DNA from: Bimastos eiseni
Lineage: Eukaryota > Annelida > Clitellata > Crassiclitellata > Lumbricidae
DNA length: 64,000 bases
Assembly: GCA_959347315.1 (NCBI GenBank)
Contig: OY365810.1
Location: forward strand, 8,961,647 to 9,025,646
Direction of reading: 5' to 3'
Below, piece by piece: positions 24,000 to 35,500 of the stretch (positions within the stretch are counted from its first letter, which is position 1; every line of letters begins with the position of its first letter). The translations under genes and the position numbers were made by a program. The notes beneath the pieces were generated by a model. It did not search any database. It saw only the letters and a list, made by a program, of their open reading frames with translations, and was not told the DNA's origin.

Positions 24000-26300
24000 T
24001 AATTATATTTTGCTATATTTGCTCTTCTAGCTGAGCGTAACTAATTCTAAATATGTGTAGTGCGATAGAATTCTTCAGCTATTCTGTCACTTAGAGAGGT
24101 CGAATGGAACAGTTACCTTGTTGTTCTTACTTTATGTTCACAAATGCTGAATGCCCGGGAATGTCACGAAGAAAAATAGTTAAAATACATATAATAATAG
24201 TTAATAACAATAATTTTAGGTAATTGCCACAGCTAAGTCTTGCCTCATGTTTTTGCTTAAGAATAACAGTAGGCCTAGGCTAAAACCAAAAATCCACCTC
24301 TTGTTCTTGATATCGTCTCAGCCGTGCTCACTCTGTTGACCTCAATGGTGCACTTTGCACTGTGTAGGTCAAAATATGAAAGCGACACTTGAGATTACAA
24401 GCAATTAGAAACGTGCTTAGCTGAAGCATGCTTTCAACTGACAGGCCTACACTAAAGTGCTTCTCAGATAGTTTACATTTATATTCGGAGACACAACATA
24501 TGCATTTGAAGAGGTATTCTCTGCACATGAATTAATCGTCTGGGGTTCATCAGCTTGGGGTTCACTAAAGTTACTGAAGTGAAGAGGCAAGAAACAATTG
24601 CATTGAACATTGAGTCTAAGCAATATCACATGGGCCTACTGCGTAGTACACCTGTTACAAAGTAGTTTCACCCTCTCTAAAAATTTCATATGAGGTTATG
24701 CGTCTTACGCTAACGATCAATATTTTAGACATACATGTATCACCGACATAATCTTGAGCTATTTTGAATGGGGCTGTTTTGCCCGGAGTTGTTTTCTCTA
24801 GAGCTATTTTTACTAAGGTTAATTTGTCGGGACCATTTTGCATTGTATTACAGCGTTGACACGTAATTTTTGACACGCCGTTTATCCCCTTCTTGAGTGA
24901 AATTTAGTCACAATCTCGTTCATATCCTTTGTAACGTCACAAAAATAGATAATATTAATAATTTGTAATAGTAGGCTTATCTATTTTCAGACGATAGAGC
25001 GAGGAACGCGGTTGGGACGAACTTAGTTTGTTTACTCTACCGATGAACACTGAACAGTCTAAATATTCTAATATTGAACGCTGAATCATTAGTGCATGTT
25101 TGCTGAGGACTTTGCATCACAAAACTATAAACAAGCAGTATTAATTCACAATAATTCTTAGTTTAAGTAAGTGTTGTTTCCCGAGGTACATAATAATTAT
25201 TCCTTAGGTCCTTTTTCGTAAATGTAGGCCTATTAAAAATCACAAGCGTAACAGTATGACTTCTCGTTGTAGGTGTACTTTGATCTCGCTGCTTGTATGA
25301 GGAAGGGGAGAGCGTCAATTCCAGCAGCGGATGTAAAACAGTTTTCTACTCTAGCTGGTCGAACGTTTCACATGATGGTGACGATGAGGATGATCATGAT
25401 GATGATGTCTATGCCCTAAGACAGCTCATTGGCTTATAAACCACCCGGTGGTGAGATTAGTGAATTGGTTTCTCATTTCCTTCCTCAAGACTGGTAGGTA
25501 ACTTGTCCAAGGGTGTTACATAGTGGCTTGATGTGGATTCGATCCTGCCATCCCTCTCTTATAAGGCACGTTCTATGTTCTAGCATTTCTAGCTGCCAGG
25601 ACAATATTGATCCATTTCTTAAAGAAGGAAAATCGATTTTCAATTTAACCTAAGTTATTAAACAATTATCTTGTTATCATCCATCACTACCAGACTTACG
25701 CCTACGTGTACATTTGAACGCTAAGAAGTGTTCGAGGGTCAATTTAAGAAGACCAAGACCGAATGACTTTCTGTTACTCAGAAGAAATTATGTATATTAT
25801 ATTTTTCATTTAGTTTCAGAACAAATCTCTATGGCAGGTTAGACCGTCTTTAAGAACTAAATCGTGAACTTTGGCATCATGTTATGGAGGCTTTATGTCT
25901 AGCGTTGCTGTGTGTCGACTTGTGTTTACACCACTCACTTAAACACAGATTTTTTTATTACAACGACCATCACTAAAGAAAACTATCCACCACTTTACTG
26001 AATAGCTAAGGTGTTCTTAAGTCGACACTGCATAGACCATATCAAAAATGTATTAGGTAAAATGCCAATGTATTAGGTTAAATGAAAAGCACAATGTTTG
26101 AAAAAAGATTTGCAATCATAAGAAATTGGCATATGATACATCTATACTAAATGGAATTGCTAGGAAATCCAAATCAACGAAATAATTAATTATTAATCGA
26201 AGTTATGATGTGCATCATCGAGTGAATGATTCACACGAGATAAATGATCAGTTTTAAAGAAGAAACAATTCAAAGCAAGTTTCCGTTTTGTCTAACGAAA
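24000..26300. other. gene-free stretch with a word repeat and a SINE-like scrap
   Basis: No gene recognised. 24755-24840 holds another word repeat (GAGCTATTTT, GGGACCATTTTG). At 25490-25545 'ggtaacttgtccaagggtgt' and 'gtggattcgatcctgcca' resemble the conserved core and 3' part of MIR/CORE-type SINEs, but no complete element is visible. Confidence 0.4.
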
Positions 26301-26320
26301 AATGTTCTAGGTTTCAAAAA

Positions 26321-27204
26321 TTATTTAAATTCAAAAATGACAATTCGTCTGTCTGCTAACATGACCTTCTCAGAGTCCCATCCGTTGTCAGCCACGAACA
26401 ATCGATTATTTGCCTCATCCAGAACAATCCTATATGGGTAGCGTAATCCGTGTTTCTCTTCCTTTGAAAGAATTTCTCTCTTAAACTCTAAATCGTGGTC
26501 CAGCAACAAAACTCGACTGTTCCAATGATCAGCGACCATCACAAATCCATTTCCATCTATGGATAAATGGAAAGGACGATCCATTTGCCCGACATTAGGT
26601 CCATATTTTCCGCCGAAAGACTTCTTAAGCTTACCGTCTGCATCCAGAATACACACTCTATGCAGGTCATCCGCTGTTAAGCCATGACAGACCACGATAT
26701 GACCATTGGACAGTTTTAATGCACGGCAAGGAATATGAATATCTGTAATAATTGTTAGATTTACTTCTCGGACCAATTGTCGATCTGATGATCGTTTAAT
26801 TTATTTCTCTCCTCAACAGATAAAATAACATTCCCTACACTTGTAACAGACAGAGCCAATCCATGATCGTCTCCTGTTGACCAATTCTTTAGTAAGTTTC
26901 CATTGGAATCGAGTCTCAAAATGTTCTTTCGGATGACCACTGACTTTGTAATTGAAGACGTAGAGACATTTATTTCTGTTGCAAGATACAATATCCCAAG
27001 GACACATTAATTGCTCCAAATTCAATCGACGATCGAAACTGAATCCAACCGAACCATAAACTCCAATATCTGGACTCTTCTCACTAACAACAAACAATTC
27101 TTCGTCTAAGCTCGAGAATCCTTTGATCGATTTCGTTTCTTCTTCTGCAGTTTTTGTTCTGGTTGTCCGAACTAAGATTGGATCCAACCTGCATCGAAAT
27201 TTAC
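26321..27204 (-). pseudogene. gene 3: NHL-propeller exon with frameshifts
   Basis: The acceptor (atgttttcag, phase 1) and 5' part are intact: GKFRCRLDPILVRTTRTKTA and LDEELFVVSEKSPDIGVYGS. The frame shifts near 26940 (after GHPKE) and again near 26785 (after NKLND). The remaining part reads HIPCRALKLSNGHIVVCHGL, NGFVMVADHWNSRVLLLD and NNRLFVADNGWDS to a stop at 26321. No CARD, RING or coiled-coil exon is found upstream before gene 4, so it is an orphan C-terminal exon. Two separate sequencing or assembly errors are possible but less likely. Confidence 0.75.
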
Positions 27205-27283
27205 CTGAAAACATAAGCAAAGAGATTGTTGTTAATTCAATTTTCTTTAAACACCAGAGGTAAATTAACATGAGGTTGAGCTT

Positions 27284-27573
27284 ACATTGACTGCTGTCCT
27301 ATTCGATAAATCTCTGGTGGCTGTGGATAGTAGCGAAATAGACATAAACGCATAATGTTATTGACGAAATAAGAGTCAAATAATCACCGACTTATATAAA
27401 CAGATAAAGCCACAATGAACAGCAGAAATGAAGAAGAAAAGACTCGCGGTGCGTCAAGGGTGTCCACTCGATAATTCGAAAGTTCGATAGTCCGAAGGTG
27501 CGATTGTCCGAAGATTCTATATTCCGCCATAAACTTAACTATAAGCTGGATTAATTGGAGAAAGGAATATGTA
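27284..27573. repeat. 290-bp dispersed repeat R, left copy
   Basis: It is nearly identical to 63688-63976. It begins ACATTGACTGCTGTC and includes a word repeat (TCGATAATTCGAA, GTCCGAAGGT, GTCCGAAGATTC). The two copies lie on either side of the duplicated gene 4/gene 9 block and may mark the ancestral duplication unit. Confidence 0.85.
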
Positions 27574-28316
27574 TCCAAGCTCTCCGTATTTATTCTATGA
27601 AGAAGAATTTTGCATCACCGTGGGAGAATGGAGAATCATAAAGTTTGGATTGTTTCGAGTTATTGTTATTAAACAATTAAAAACTGATTCCACTAGAGCC
27701 TTTCATTTTGTGGGATGGATAAGGGTTGTAATAATCATAATATTCTCTCCATTTACTTCGTAATAGTAGTAGGCCTAATAGTTAGGCCGTACTTTATTAT
27801 ATAATTATATGAAAATACCCATGTAACATTCTGAACATTTGGTTTTTATTCGGGGAGGATGCAAAGCTTTGTAACGTCATGTTTGAGTGGGAAATGACTT
27901 TTGTGACGACGTTTGACGATGGGTAGGCCTATGTGGAGAAAACAATCGTCCTAAATAGACTTGGGTCTATGTCATTTATGATACTCTGGTGGTGTTTAAA
28001 CTGTCAAGTGCAAAACCCCACAAAGTTGAACTGGACGCCGTTTTTTTTTTCGCCGACTTTGATTAGTCATAGAAGCTACTCTAAAGGAATTAAAGTTTAT
28101 TTGATTTTAATATGAAAACACAAGAATATTTATGAGCAACTTCTGGAAGCGAATAGGCTCATAAGACTCAATCTTCGCTCTACCAACACAGCCAATCGAG
28201 CCAATTGATATTCACATTAACAAAGCAATTATAAATTATAAAAATACACTTGTCATCTGAATGCTTAGTGGCAAAAGAGAGAATACCTTATATGTAAATA
28301 ATTCAGACGTGAGACG

Positions 28317-28470
28317 CATTATTTTGTATGAAATATTTCGTTCATTTGGGGGCACATGAGATATTATTTCGCATGATATGTTTTCATTTATTTGGGGACC
28401 TCTTGGGATGTTATTTTTATTTTGTATGAAAATGTTTCATTCATTTGGGAAACCTCTCAAATTTGGGGGC
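28317..28470. repeat. ~47-bp tandem repeat, three degenerate units
   Basis: Three units share ATTATTTTGTATGA, TTTCATTCATTTGGG and a short GAGAT/GGGAT end. The matching stretch in the right copy of the duplication (about 59555-59740) has extra sequence in the third unit, so it has changed length since the duplication. Confidence 0.65.
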
Positions 28471-28723
28471 TCAGATGCGCGCGCCGATATTATGTAAACG
28501 CGCCACTGGGTATTGCGATACGCTTTCGCGGTATTAACAACCTCTGGATCAGATCTAAAGATCTCACTCTACCGCTGACTGTCTTTGTTATCGTGGATAT
28601 AGTGACATTTATCTGAATCAAAAATTATGGAAATTAAAGGTAGCAAGCAGGTTACTTTGATTTTACGAAGAAGTGTTTTGATTTAATTTATTATCGTAGT
28701 ATATGATGGAATTCATCGTCCTT

Positions 28724-29553
28724 CTATAATTTGAAAATCATAATCCGTCTATCGCTTGAATCATTGTCAGCCACTAACAGTCGTCCAGTTGACTCATCCA
28801 GGAAAATTCTCCATGGACGTCGTAATCCATGTTTTACTGTGAGAACTTCTCTCTTAAATTTCAAATCTGAATCCAATAACAAAACTCGACTGTTGAGAAA
28901 ATCATTAACCAACGCGAATCCATTTCTATCGATGAACAAGTGACATGGATGATTCGTTTGTTCTATTACCGCTCCACGTTTGCCACCGAATGAATTCAAA
29001 CATTTGCCATTTGCACCCACTATAGCCACTCCATGCTGTTCATTTTCATGCTTTCCATGAACGACTACAAAAGTGCCACTGGCCAGTTTAATAGCTTGCC
29101 ATGGGTTGCAGATACCTGAGTCTGGTGACAGATTCATTTCACGGATGAATTTTCCATCTGGTGAATATTCAAGTATTTTATTTTTATGAATAGCAGCTAC
29201 GATGACATTTGTTTCATATGTAACAGATAATAGTCCATGATCGTTGTCCTTCGTTGACCATTTCTTTATTAGTTTTCCAATTGGATCAACTCTCAAGATT
29301 TCCTTCGGCTGATGACCGTCTTTGATATCGTGGATATATAGACATTTATCTTTGTCGCAGGATACCAAGTCATATGGAAAAATTAATTCCATTAAATTCC
29401 ATCGACGAATTAAACTGTAGTTCTTCGAATCGAAAACTTCTACCTCCGAACTCCCTTCACTCACAACAAACAATTCGTTGTCTAAGATCGTCAAGCCATC
29501 GATCGGTTTCATTTCATAACTTGAGGCATATGTTCGGATCATCTTGACAAAAC
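28724..29553 (-). pseudogene. gene 4: NHL-propeller exon of a truncated TRIM-NHL copy
   Basis: The exon itself is open (acceptor cattccag, phase 1; reading FVKMIRTYASSYEMKPIDGL, KCLYIHDIKDGHQPKEILRV, IEQTNHPCHLFIDRNGFALV, LNSRVLLLDSDLKFKREVLT, ending MIFKL). It differs from the gene 9 exon at only about nine residues. It is called a pseudogene because the upstream coiled-coil exon is frameshifted and the RING/B-box exon is cut short. The exon could still be expressed if a new promoter or splicing supplied a 5' end. Confidence 0.7.
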
Positions 29554-30621
29554 CTGGAATGCGATTTGATATATTTAACCAATCAACCTTCTTGTTAAGA
29601 TGAAAACGCCAATTAATATTGTTAGAAACATACGACCTGATTTGAAAGAAAATGATTGTGATGGTGGTGATGACTCCATAATAGGTAAAAGGCAAACTCA
29701 GTGAATGGTCTTATGGTATGGAATGACTTTCATTAGCATGTATGCCAATAAGTCCCTTTTCAGCCGGTTTGCATCGGGAGCATTCCCGCGTAGCAGCCTT
29801 GCAGTGGCGATATATACATCTTATTAAATGAACACATCATCCGCATTTGACGGTGAGATCTAAGTGCGACGAGTGACAGTTGACCAGGATACTTCGAGAG
29901 CGTCACGCACTGATTCACAGAGAACGACACGATAAAGAAAATTGCGCCTTATCTGCTAGTAATTAATCATTAGAGAATTGAAACCGGTAGTCAATCTCAT
30001 CCCCATTGCCGCCCCGCAATATAGAAGTGTACCCATCCCCTCCCCATTCAAGTATAATTATCGGTTAAGTTATAGTGCAACACAGATAAAAAAATTACTA
30101 GAGCCACACAAGCATAGATCTGTCAAAATATAACTTTGGCTCTGTAGCTGGTTATTATCATTAAACCAGATGAGCAAATATCATAAGAAATAACTCACCT
30201 AGCAAGTAACTGTTACAATTGTCCGCATACTTATCGTTGTCGTGTAAAGGTTCTTCATGATCATAATTATACTCTAGATAATGCTTTTAACTCGGGCGAT
30301 GCGATTAAGTGCGTAGTGTGAACAACAGTTGGCATTTGTGTCATTTGACTTGATTTAATCAATTCTGATAATAAACTTAAACTTAGAACGACATGTTATC
30401 CGCTCAGCAATAACCGTCGGGTCCTTTTACATTGTAATTGGCTTCTTTTGTCTATCCAATCAATGGATGCGAAATCGTGGTTTCCAATATTCTTCCCAAT
30501 CGAAACAGAGATTATGCAATGGACGACAATTGAATTACCATGCCAAGTGCATGTACTTGTGACAATGGAACCTCAAAGTAATTGGCCAGATTAGGTTAAA
30601 GGCAGATAATCTTATTCTTAC

Positions 30622-31085
30622 CTACAGCTTCCTGTGCATTCCGTTCTTTCTTGGGTTCCTAGACTTTCTCTTCTAATTTCTTGAGTGTGGTGTTACACGT
30701 ATTCAATTCTGCTACGAGTTTATTGGTGTCTGCTAGCAGCGAATTTTTCCCCAATGTATCTTCATCCTTTTTAAGCTGATCGATGTTGGTTTGAAGTGAG
30801 TTGTAGTGATATTTGCTGCATCCACTTCTTGCCTCAGTTTGTCATTGTTCGCTTGAAGTGTGCTTTCGACTATTTCAATTCTGTCTAGCTCCTGTTTAAG
30901 ATTCTTTTCAGGTGAATCATAATTAGCTTTCTCCTTATCCAGTCCTTCTTTCTTATTTGATGAGCTAAAATTCTCTCTCTCTTTTCTTTCTATTTCGATT
31001 TCTTTTGTCAAAATATCGATTGTGTTATTTCGTTGTGATAATTGACTTGCTTTACTTCTTTTTGTTGGCTTCGAGTCACCTTCTT
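30622..31085 (-). pseudogene. gene 4: coiled-coil exon, frameshifted
   Basis: The splice sites are kept (acceptor catttcag, donor GTAG|GTAAG), but one base is lost near 30803 compared with gene 9 (GAGTTG-TAGTG against GAGTTGCTAGTG). A C-to-A change near 30661 also turns a GAG codon into TAG. The start still reads SEEGDSKPTKRSKASQLSQ and KEIEIERKERENFSSSNKKE. Confidence 0.8.
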
Positions 31086-31429
31086 CTGAAATGAAAATGG
31101 ACAATTTGTTTCACTTTATATTATTTTTCAGAGAACCACACTAGGCAATAGTATTGTGGCCAGATCACTGTATGCACTTCACGCATGTGGTCGTATTGCG
31201 TTGCACTCTTTTCATTATCATGTCTTCCACTCAAACCCAGACCTACTGCTAAAATTGCTGTCAAATCTCGATATCCAGTTCAATCTCTATTTTGACTAAT
31301 TGTACCTAATTTGCGTTCCTGTATGTCAAATAAATGCATTTTGTGCTTCATCTAAATTTTCATTTCCAATTCAACAAGAGAGGCGTAAAATTGTGACTCA
31401 ATTTGCAACAGGAAATCGTTTAGGCTCAC

Positions 31430-32033
31430 CTTTAATTTCGCCAATCAGGTTTTCACAATTTTCATTTAGAAAGTCTTCAAGTTCTGATCTTCTAAAGTGG
31501 ATATTGAACGATTGAATTTCTCTTTCAGTCGTAGGTTTGCATTGTTCTTGCAACTCCGCCGCTCTTGCAGATAAGTCAGAAAATGCGCGACATATATCGC
31601 TAGCTGATCCTTTGGCAATTATCTGCTGAGAGTAAGAATTGTACGTTTCTAAACTAGATAGATATGTATCAATGTCACCTGTTTCCATTTGGATTTCTTT
31701 CAGTTTGCTTTGCCTTATCAAACATAGACCTTGTAGCAGAGAATATGCATGCTCATCTGCAAGCTTCTTCACTTCATCCTTTCGTTTCTCTGTCTGGCAT
31801 TCTAAAGTCTCAACCATATTCTTTGTGTCTTCCATTACTTTCATTAGTGCTACCTTTTTCGCCTCATCTTTAGTTTTGCATTCAGTTATTGCTTTTGCAT
31901 TGCTTTCCATCTGTTTCTGAATGACCTCCGTAAATTTTTTAACATGAGAACCTTCATGATTTTTACGGTCGTCAATGAAGCAGATGGCACATACAACTGT
32001 TTTACAATCAGCACAATATACATCCATAACTTT
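31430..32033 (-). pseudogene. gene 4: 5'-truncated B-box2/coiled-coil exon
   Basis: Only the second B-box and following coiled coil remain (VMDVYCADCKTVVCAICFID to CENLIGEIKG, donor AAAG|GTGAG). RING and first B-box are missing; the sequence upstream of 32033 is unrelated. The B-box2 ligand pair found as C-H in gene 5 (CFIDCHKNH) is D-R here (CFIDDRKNH). The middle (SLLQGLC, TGDIDTYL, YNSYSQQ) follows gene 5, while the 3' end (LNENCENLIGEIKG) follows gene 9, which suggests gene conversion. Confidence 0.8.
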
Positions 32034-32160
32034 AACGTATTCCACATAGACGGATACATACAACTGTATTCGTGTATGGCATTAATTCACATCAAGCAAA
32101 TGACTTGCTGACTATCTAAGTTACTAATTGGTTTACATACTAAAATGCTCGATGGCTATT

Positions 32161-32218
32161 ACTGACTGACTGACTGACTAACTGACTGACTAACTGACTG
32201 TTTGACTGACTGACTGAC
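32161..32218. repeat. CTGA tetranucleotide microsatellite
   Basis: Repeats of ACTGACTGACTG with a few CTAA and TTTG variants. Confidence 0.9.
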
Positions 32219-32433
32219 CCACATGACTCAATATTCTCCTATAGTTCCGTAATAATGACCATCTACATGTTAAAGCCGACAGAGGATTGATTACTTCACT
32301 TGCTTAATAACTGAATGACTAACTAATTGACTATGTAATATTGTAATTTATTGATTAACTAAGTCAATTAGTGTAATTCCTAGAAGTAGCCTCATGCATG
32401 ATACTTCATTTAATCTGGCTTCTGTCTCGAACC

Positions 32434-32674
32434 ATTCGCAGTTTCACTTTATTTTGAACGTGGCTGTAGGAGGAACGAATGGCTTCATCCCAGACGGTTG
32501 CATCAATCGTGGCGGAGACCCAGCGCTTCAGAAGCCGTGGAGCAACGGTGACTAGTATGTGACAGCGATGCAGGAATTCTACAACGCCAGAAGGAACTGG
32601 AAGTGGACGTGGGATAACGAGGGAGACAACAATGCTCTGTAGGTCGACTACATCCGTGTCTACAAGCACATCTA
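32434..32674 (+). pseudogene. C-terminal exon of a GH16 beta-1,3-glucanase / glucan-recognition protein, broken
   Basis: The plus strand reads QFHFILNVAVGGTNGFIPDG, CINRGGDPALQKPWSNGD, a TAG stop, then YVTAMQEFYNARRNWKWTWD, NEGDNNAL, a second TAG, and VDYIRVYKHI before TAA. This is the well-known C-terminal end of GH16 beta-1,3-glucanases and Gram-negative-binding/beta-glucan-recognition proteins of invertebrates. An acceptor-like AG (ttcgcag) precedes QFH. No upstream exon with the catalytic motif was found in the window. Two in-frame stops make it a pseudogene. It is the only host-like sequence on the plus strand apart from fragment 6. Confidence 0.85.
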
Positions 32675-33135
32675 ATTGGTCTGCTGAGGCCAAAGTGAAT
32701 AGTCAAGAACACTGGCTACGATTACGATTTCGTTATTTGAGGTTGAAAAATTATTCTAAATTTCAGTTGCTCTACACTGTGTAGACTAGTCTCTAACAAA
32801 CACTTTCTCTGTCATTTTGGTTTTCACTTTGTTTTATGACATGCATCGTTGCCAGAAAAGAAGTACCCTTTAATCACAGCGCTCTTTGACTGACCCTTGG
32901 AATCGAGTGAATGAATAGCAGCCTATGATTTACAGCTACCAAACGTTAATACAAACACTCGCGCCTGAAGAGCCCATTCCGATACAATACCATGTAGCAG
33001 ACTATTTCCTGAATCCATTTATCGTGGCGATCTCAGACAAGTTACCGAATTGCAAACGTAGAAGCCAGGTTAGGACATTATTTTCGATACATGAGTCGTC
33101 CAGGAGACCTGATAATTATGTTCACGAAATTTGAT
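32675..33135. repeat. ~450-bp non-coding unit, copy 1 of 3
   Basis: This flank of the GH16 remnant shares many blocks with 43120-43585 and part of 44420-44660: TTGCTCTACACTGTGTAGAC / TAGCTCTACACTGTATAGAC, CGTTAATACAAACAC / CGTCAATACAAACACAGACT, and ATTTCCTGAATCCATTT / ATTTCCTGATCCAATTT. Open frames in it are not conserved between copies. Confidence 0.65.
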
Positions 33136-33139
33136 GATT

Positions 33140-34571
33140 TCTAGTTCCGTGAATTCCACTTTCTTACACGTCACACGTGGGTCTCAAACCCCTGATATTG
33201 ACATAGTCATGGGTCGGTTTTCCAGACCAGCAGGCTGAAATTCGTAGAATATCCAGCGGCAAAATACTTAACAATGTGGTTTATGGCGGAGTCTATGAGG
33301 TGTCGGTGTGTGAAAGACACCTACAACAGTTTATGGACGAATCAGTAGAACTGATGAATATAAAATTTTAATATGGAATTTTTTTCCTCCTAAATATGAT
33401 CTAGATTGTTTGGCGTTTATGCTATGAAATTGCTTTGGTGCTTTGTAAACACTGTGCAAAAGATAGAGAAAAACCTTAATGGCTAAAAAATATGAAATAA
33501 GAAAAGATCCGATGCGGTCAAAAAAGAGCCTAAAAAAGAAAACAAAACATATGGCCAATTAACAAACTAACCAACAAACTAACTATGCATATAGCTGTGT
33601 ACATGTGTATAAATGTAAATTAAATAATGATATAAATGTTATGAAAACCATATAAGACCCAACTGTTAAATATCACCGTACGAACAAGTGTAAGAAACGG
33701 AATCAATAACCGGATAAACGAAAGAAAAACAAAAGAAAGAAAGACAAAAGTAATTAAAACTGAACAATAAGAGGACCAGTGGGAACTCATCAATGAGGTG
33801 TCTGAAATCAAACGTGTGCGCGATGTCCCTGTTAAACGCCTAACAGTCCCTAACAGTCCCTGTTAAAACGCTGAGACTTGCCAACGCAGAAGTGACTACA
33901 GTTGGTACGTTTAAAGGGAAGGCAGGATATCATAAACGTTATTATCGGAAATCACAAGAGGCCTATACGTACCACGGTTAACATTGTCAAATGCAGCACC
34001 TACATCAAAGCGCAATTAGTGTGACCGAGGGTTTATCCGTTGTTCTCAGAGAGGTGGAGAACGAACAAAGTTGCTGTGGAGTGGTCCCTCTTGGAAATAC
34101 GAACAAAGAGTTGGAAGAAGGACATTTTTGTCAAGATAGAGCACAAAGCTGTACCGCAACAGTCCTCATACATGTAGCAATCTTTGATAAACGCAACGGT
34201 TACACTACACCTCAAGTTATGGTTAGCTCAAATCAGCAGGTCTCTACAATAGGTGTGTTTTTTCTATAGATCAGTAGAGTTGAATGGAATAAATCAAATT
34301 ATCGTCAACGCTTATAAAACTGGAAAAATACAATAGACTAAGTTATTTGCAAAATTAATAAACGATAATATTATGTATGCCCATAATGTATCATCGAAAC
34401 TAAAGTTTCAGGTCCTGAGATACGAAAATGAGCACAAAACCAGAATACGAAAAGTTGAATTATGTAATCTTGAATAATATACTCTGGATAAGAAAATAAA
34501 TTCCCAGAGAAAAAAATATGAAGCAAATATCTTGTTAGTTTAAAGTAAAAATTCTTGGTTACATAAATCAT
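33140..34571. other. gene-free stretch downstream of gene 5
   Basis: No gene recognised. The last ~200 bases (34370-34571) form the 3' flank of gene 5 and resemble the flanks of genes 7 and 8 (for example 'tgagcacaaaaccagaatac' here and 'tgagcacaagcaaatgcgaa' at ~50860). Confidence 0.5.
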
Positions 34572-35455
34572 TTAAAATCCAAAAAGTAAAATTTGCCCGT
34601 CTACAAATATCTTCCTCGCAGAATCATATCCGTTATCAGCCACAAACACTCGACCAGTTGCGTCATCCAGAAGAATCCTAGTTGGACATCGCAATCTGTG
34701 TTCTTTTTTGTTTGAAATTATTTCTCCTTTGAATTCTAAATCCTGATCTAATAACAAAACTCGACTGTTCCCTAGATCAGCGACCATCACAGATCCATTT
34801 TTATCAACAGAGAAATGGACAGGACAATTCATTTGTCCCATGTCAGATCCACATTTTCCATCGAATGACTTCTTAAGCTTTCCATCTGCATCCACGAAAC
34901 ACACTTCATGCTGACCACTCGTTCCATTGCCATGGCTGACCAAGAAATCACCATTGGATAGTTTTATGGCATGCCATGCCCAACGAATACGTGTGATGGA
35001 TGAAAGAATGACTTCTCTGACCAACTGTCCATCTGGCGAATACTCATTTAATTTCTTTTGCTCGCAAACAGCTAAAATAATAGACCCTTCATTTGAAACA
35101 GATAGACCCGGTCCATAATCTTTTCCTGTTGACCACTTCTTTATTACTTTTCCATTTGGATCAACTCTCAGGATTTCCTTCGACAGATCATCTTCTTTGT
35201 AATCAGCGATATACAGACATTTATTTATGTTGCAGGATCCGATGTTCCAGGGATCAATTAATTCCTTCAAATTCCATCGACACTTCAAGCTTAATTCTAT
35301 CGAGTCGTAAACTTCAATTTCTGGACAATTTTCACTAACAACATACAATTCTTTGTCTAAGATCGTCAATCCACTGATCGGTTTATTTCCTTCTTCTGAT
35401 GCTTTTGTTCTGATTTTCTCAACCAAGACTGGATCTGACTTGTATCGCAGTCTAA
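34572..35455 (-). CDS. gene 5, exon 2: NHL-like beta-propeller of a TRIM-NHL protein
   Basis: Second and last exon of gene 5 (exons 38040-36897 and 35455-34572; 675 residues predicted). The acceptor is atttttcag, phase 1. It reads RLRYKSDPVLVEKIRTKASE, LTILDKELYVVSENCPEIEV, KCLYIADYKEDDLSKEILRV, EYSPDGQLVREVILSS, HAIKLSNGDFLVSHG, GQMNCPVHFSVDKNGSVMVA, LGNSRVLLLDQDLEFKGEII and GRVFVADNGYDS to the stop at 34572. Unlike gene 9, no second coiled-coil exon is found in the 1.4-kb intron, so RING/B-box joins the propeller directly. In known TRIM-NHL proteins the propeller selects RNA or protein targets for the ubiquitin ligase; the target here is unknown. Confidence 0.88.
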
Positions 35456-35500
35456 CTGAAAAATAAATGAAACGGTCGTTAATCATTCAATTTTCTTTAA

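Larger units (their letters stand above)
27863..32033. repeat. segmental duplication, left copy (gene 4 block)
   Basis: This block matches 59103-62543 closely, starting at AAAGCTTTGTAACGTCATG. The right copy lacks about 750 bases found here at 29819-30570; that piece resembles the intron of gene 1, so the right copy lost it. The match stops at about 32033, inside the B-box2 coding sequence, followed here by unrelated DNA. Confidence 0.9.

Noticed and set aside
31639..31920. Plus-strand frames opposite the B-box/coiled-coil exons (also 37131-37387 and 62174-62398)
   Set aside because: They recur only because the exons on the other strand are homologous; no independent motif, and the minus-strand reading explains the sequence.
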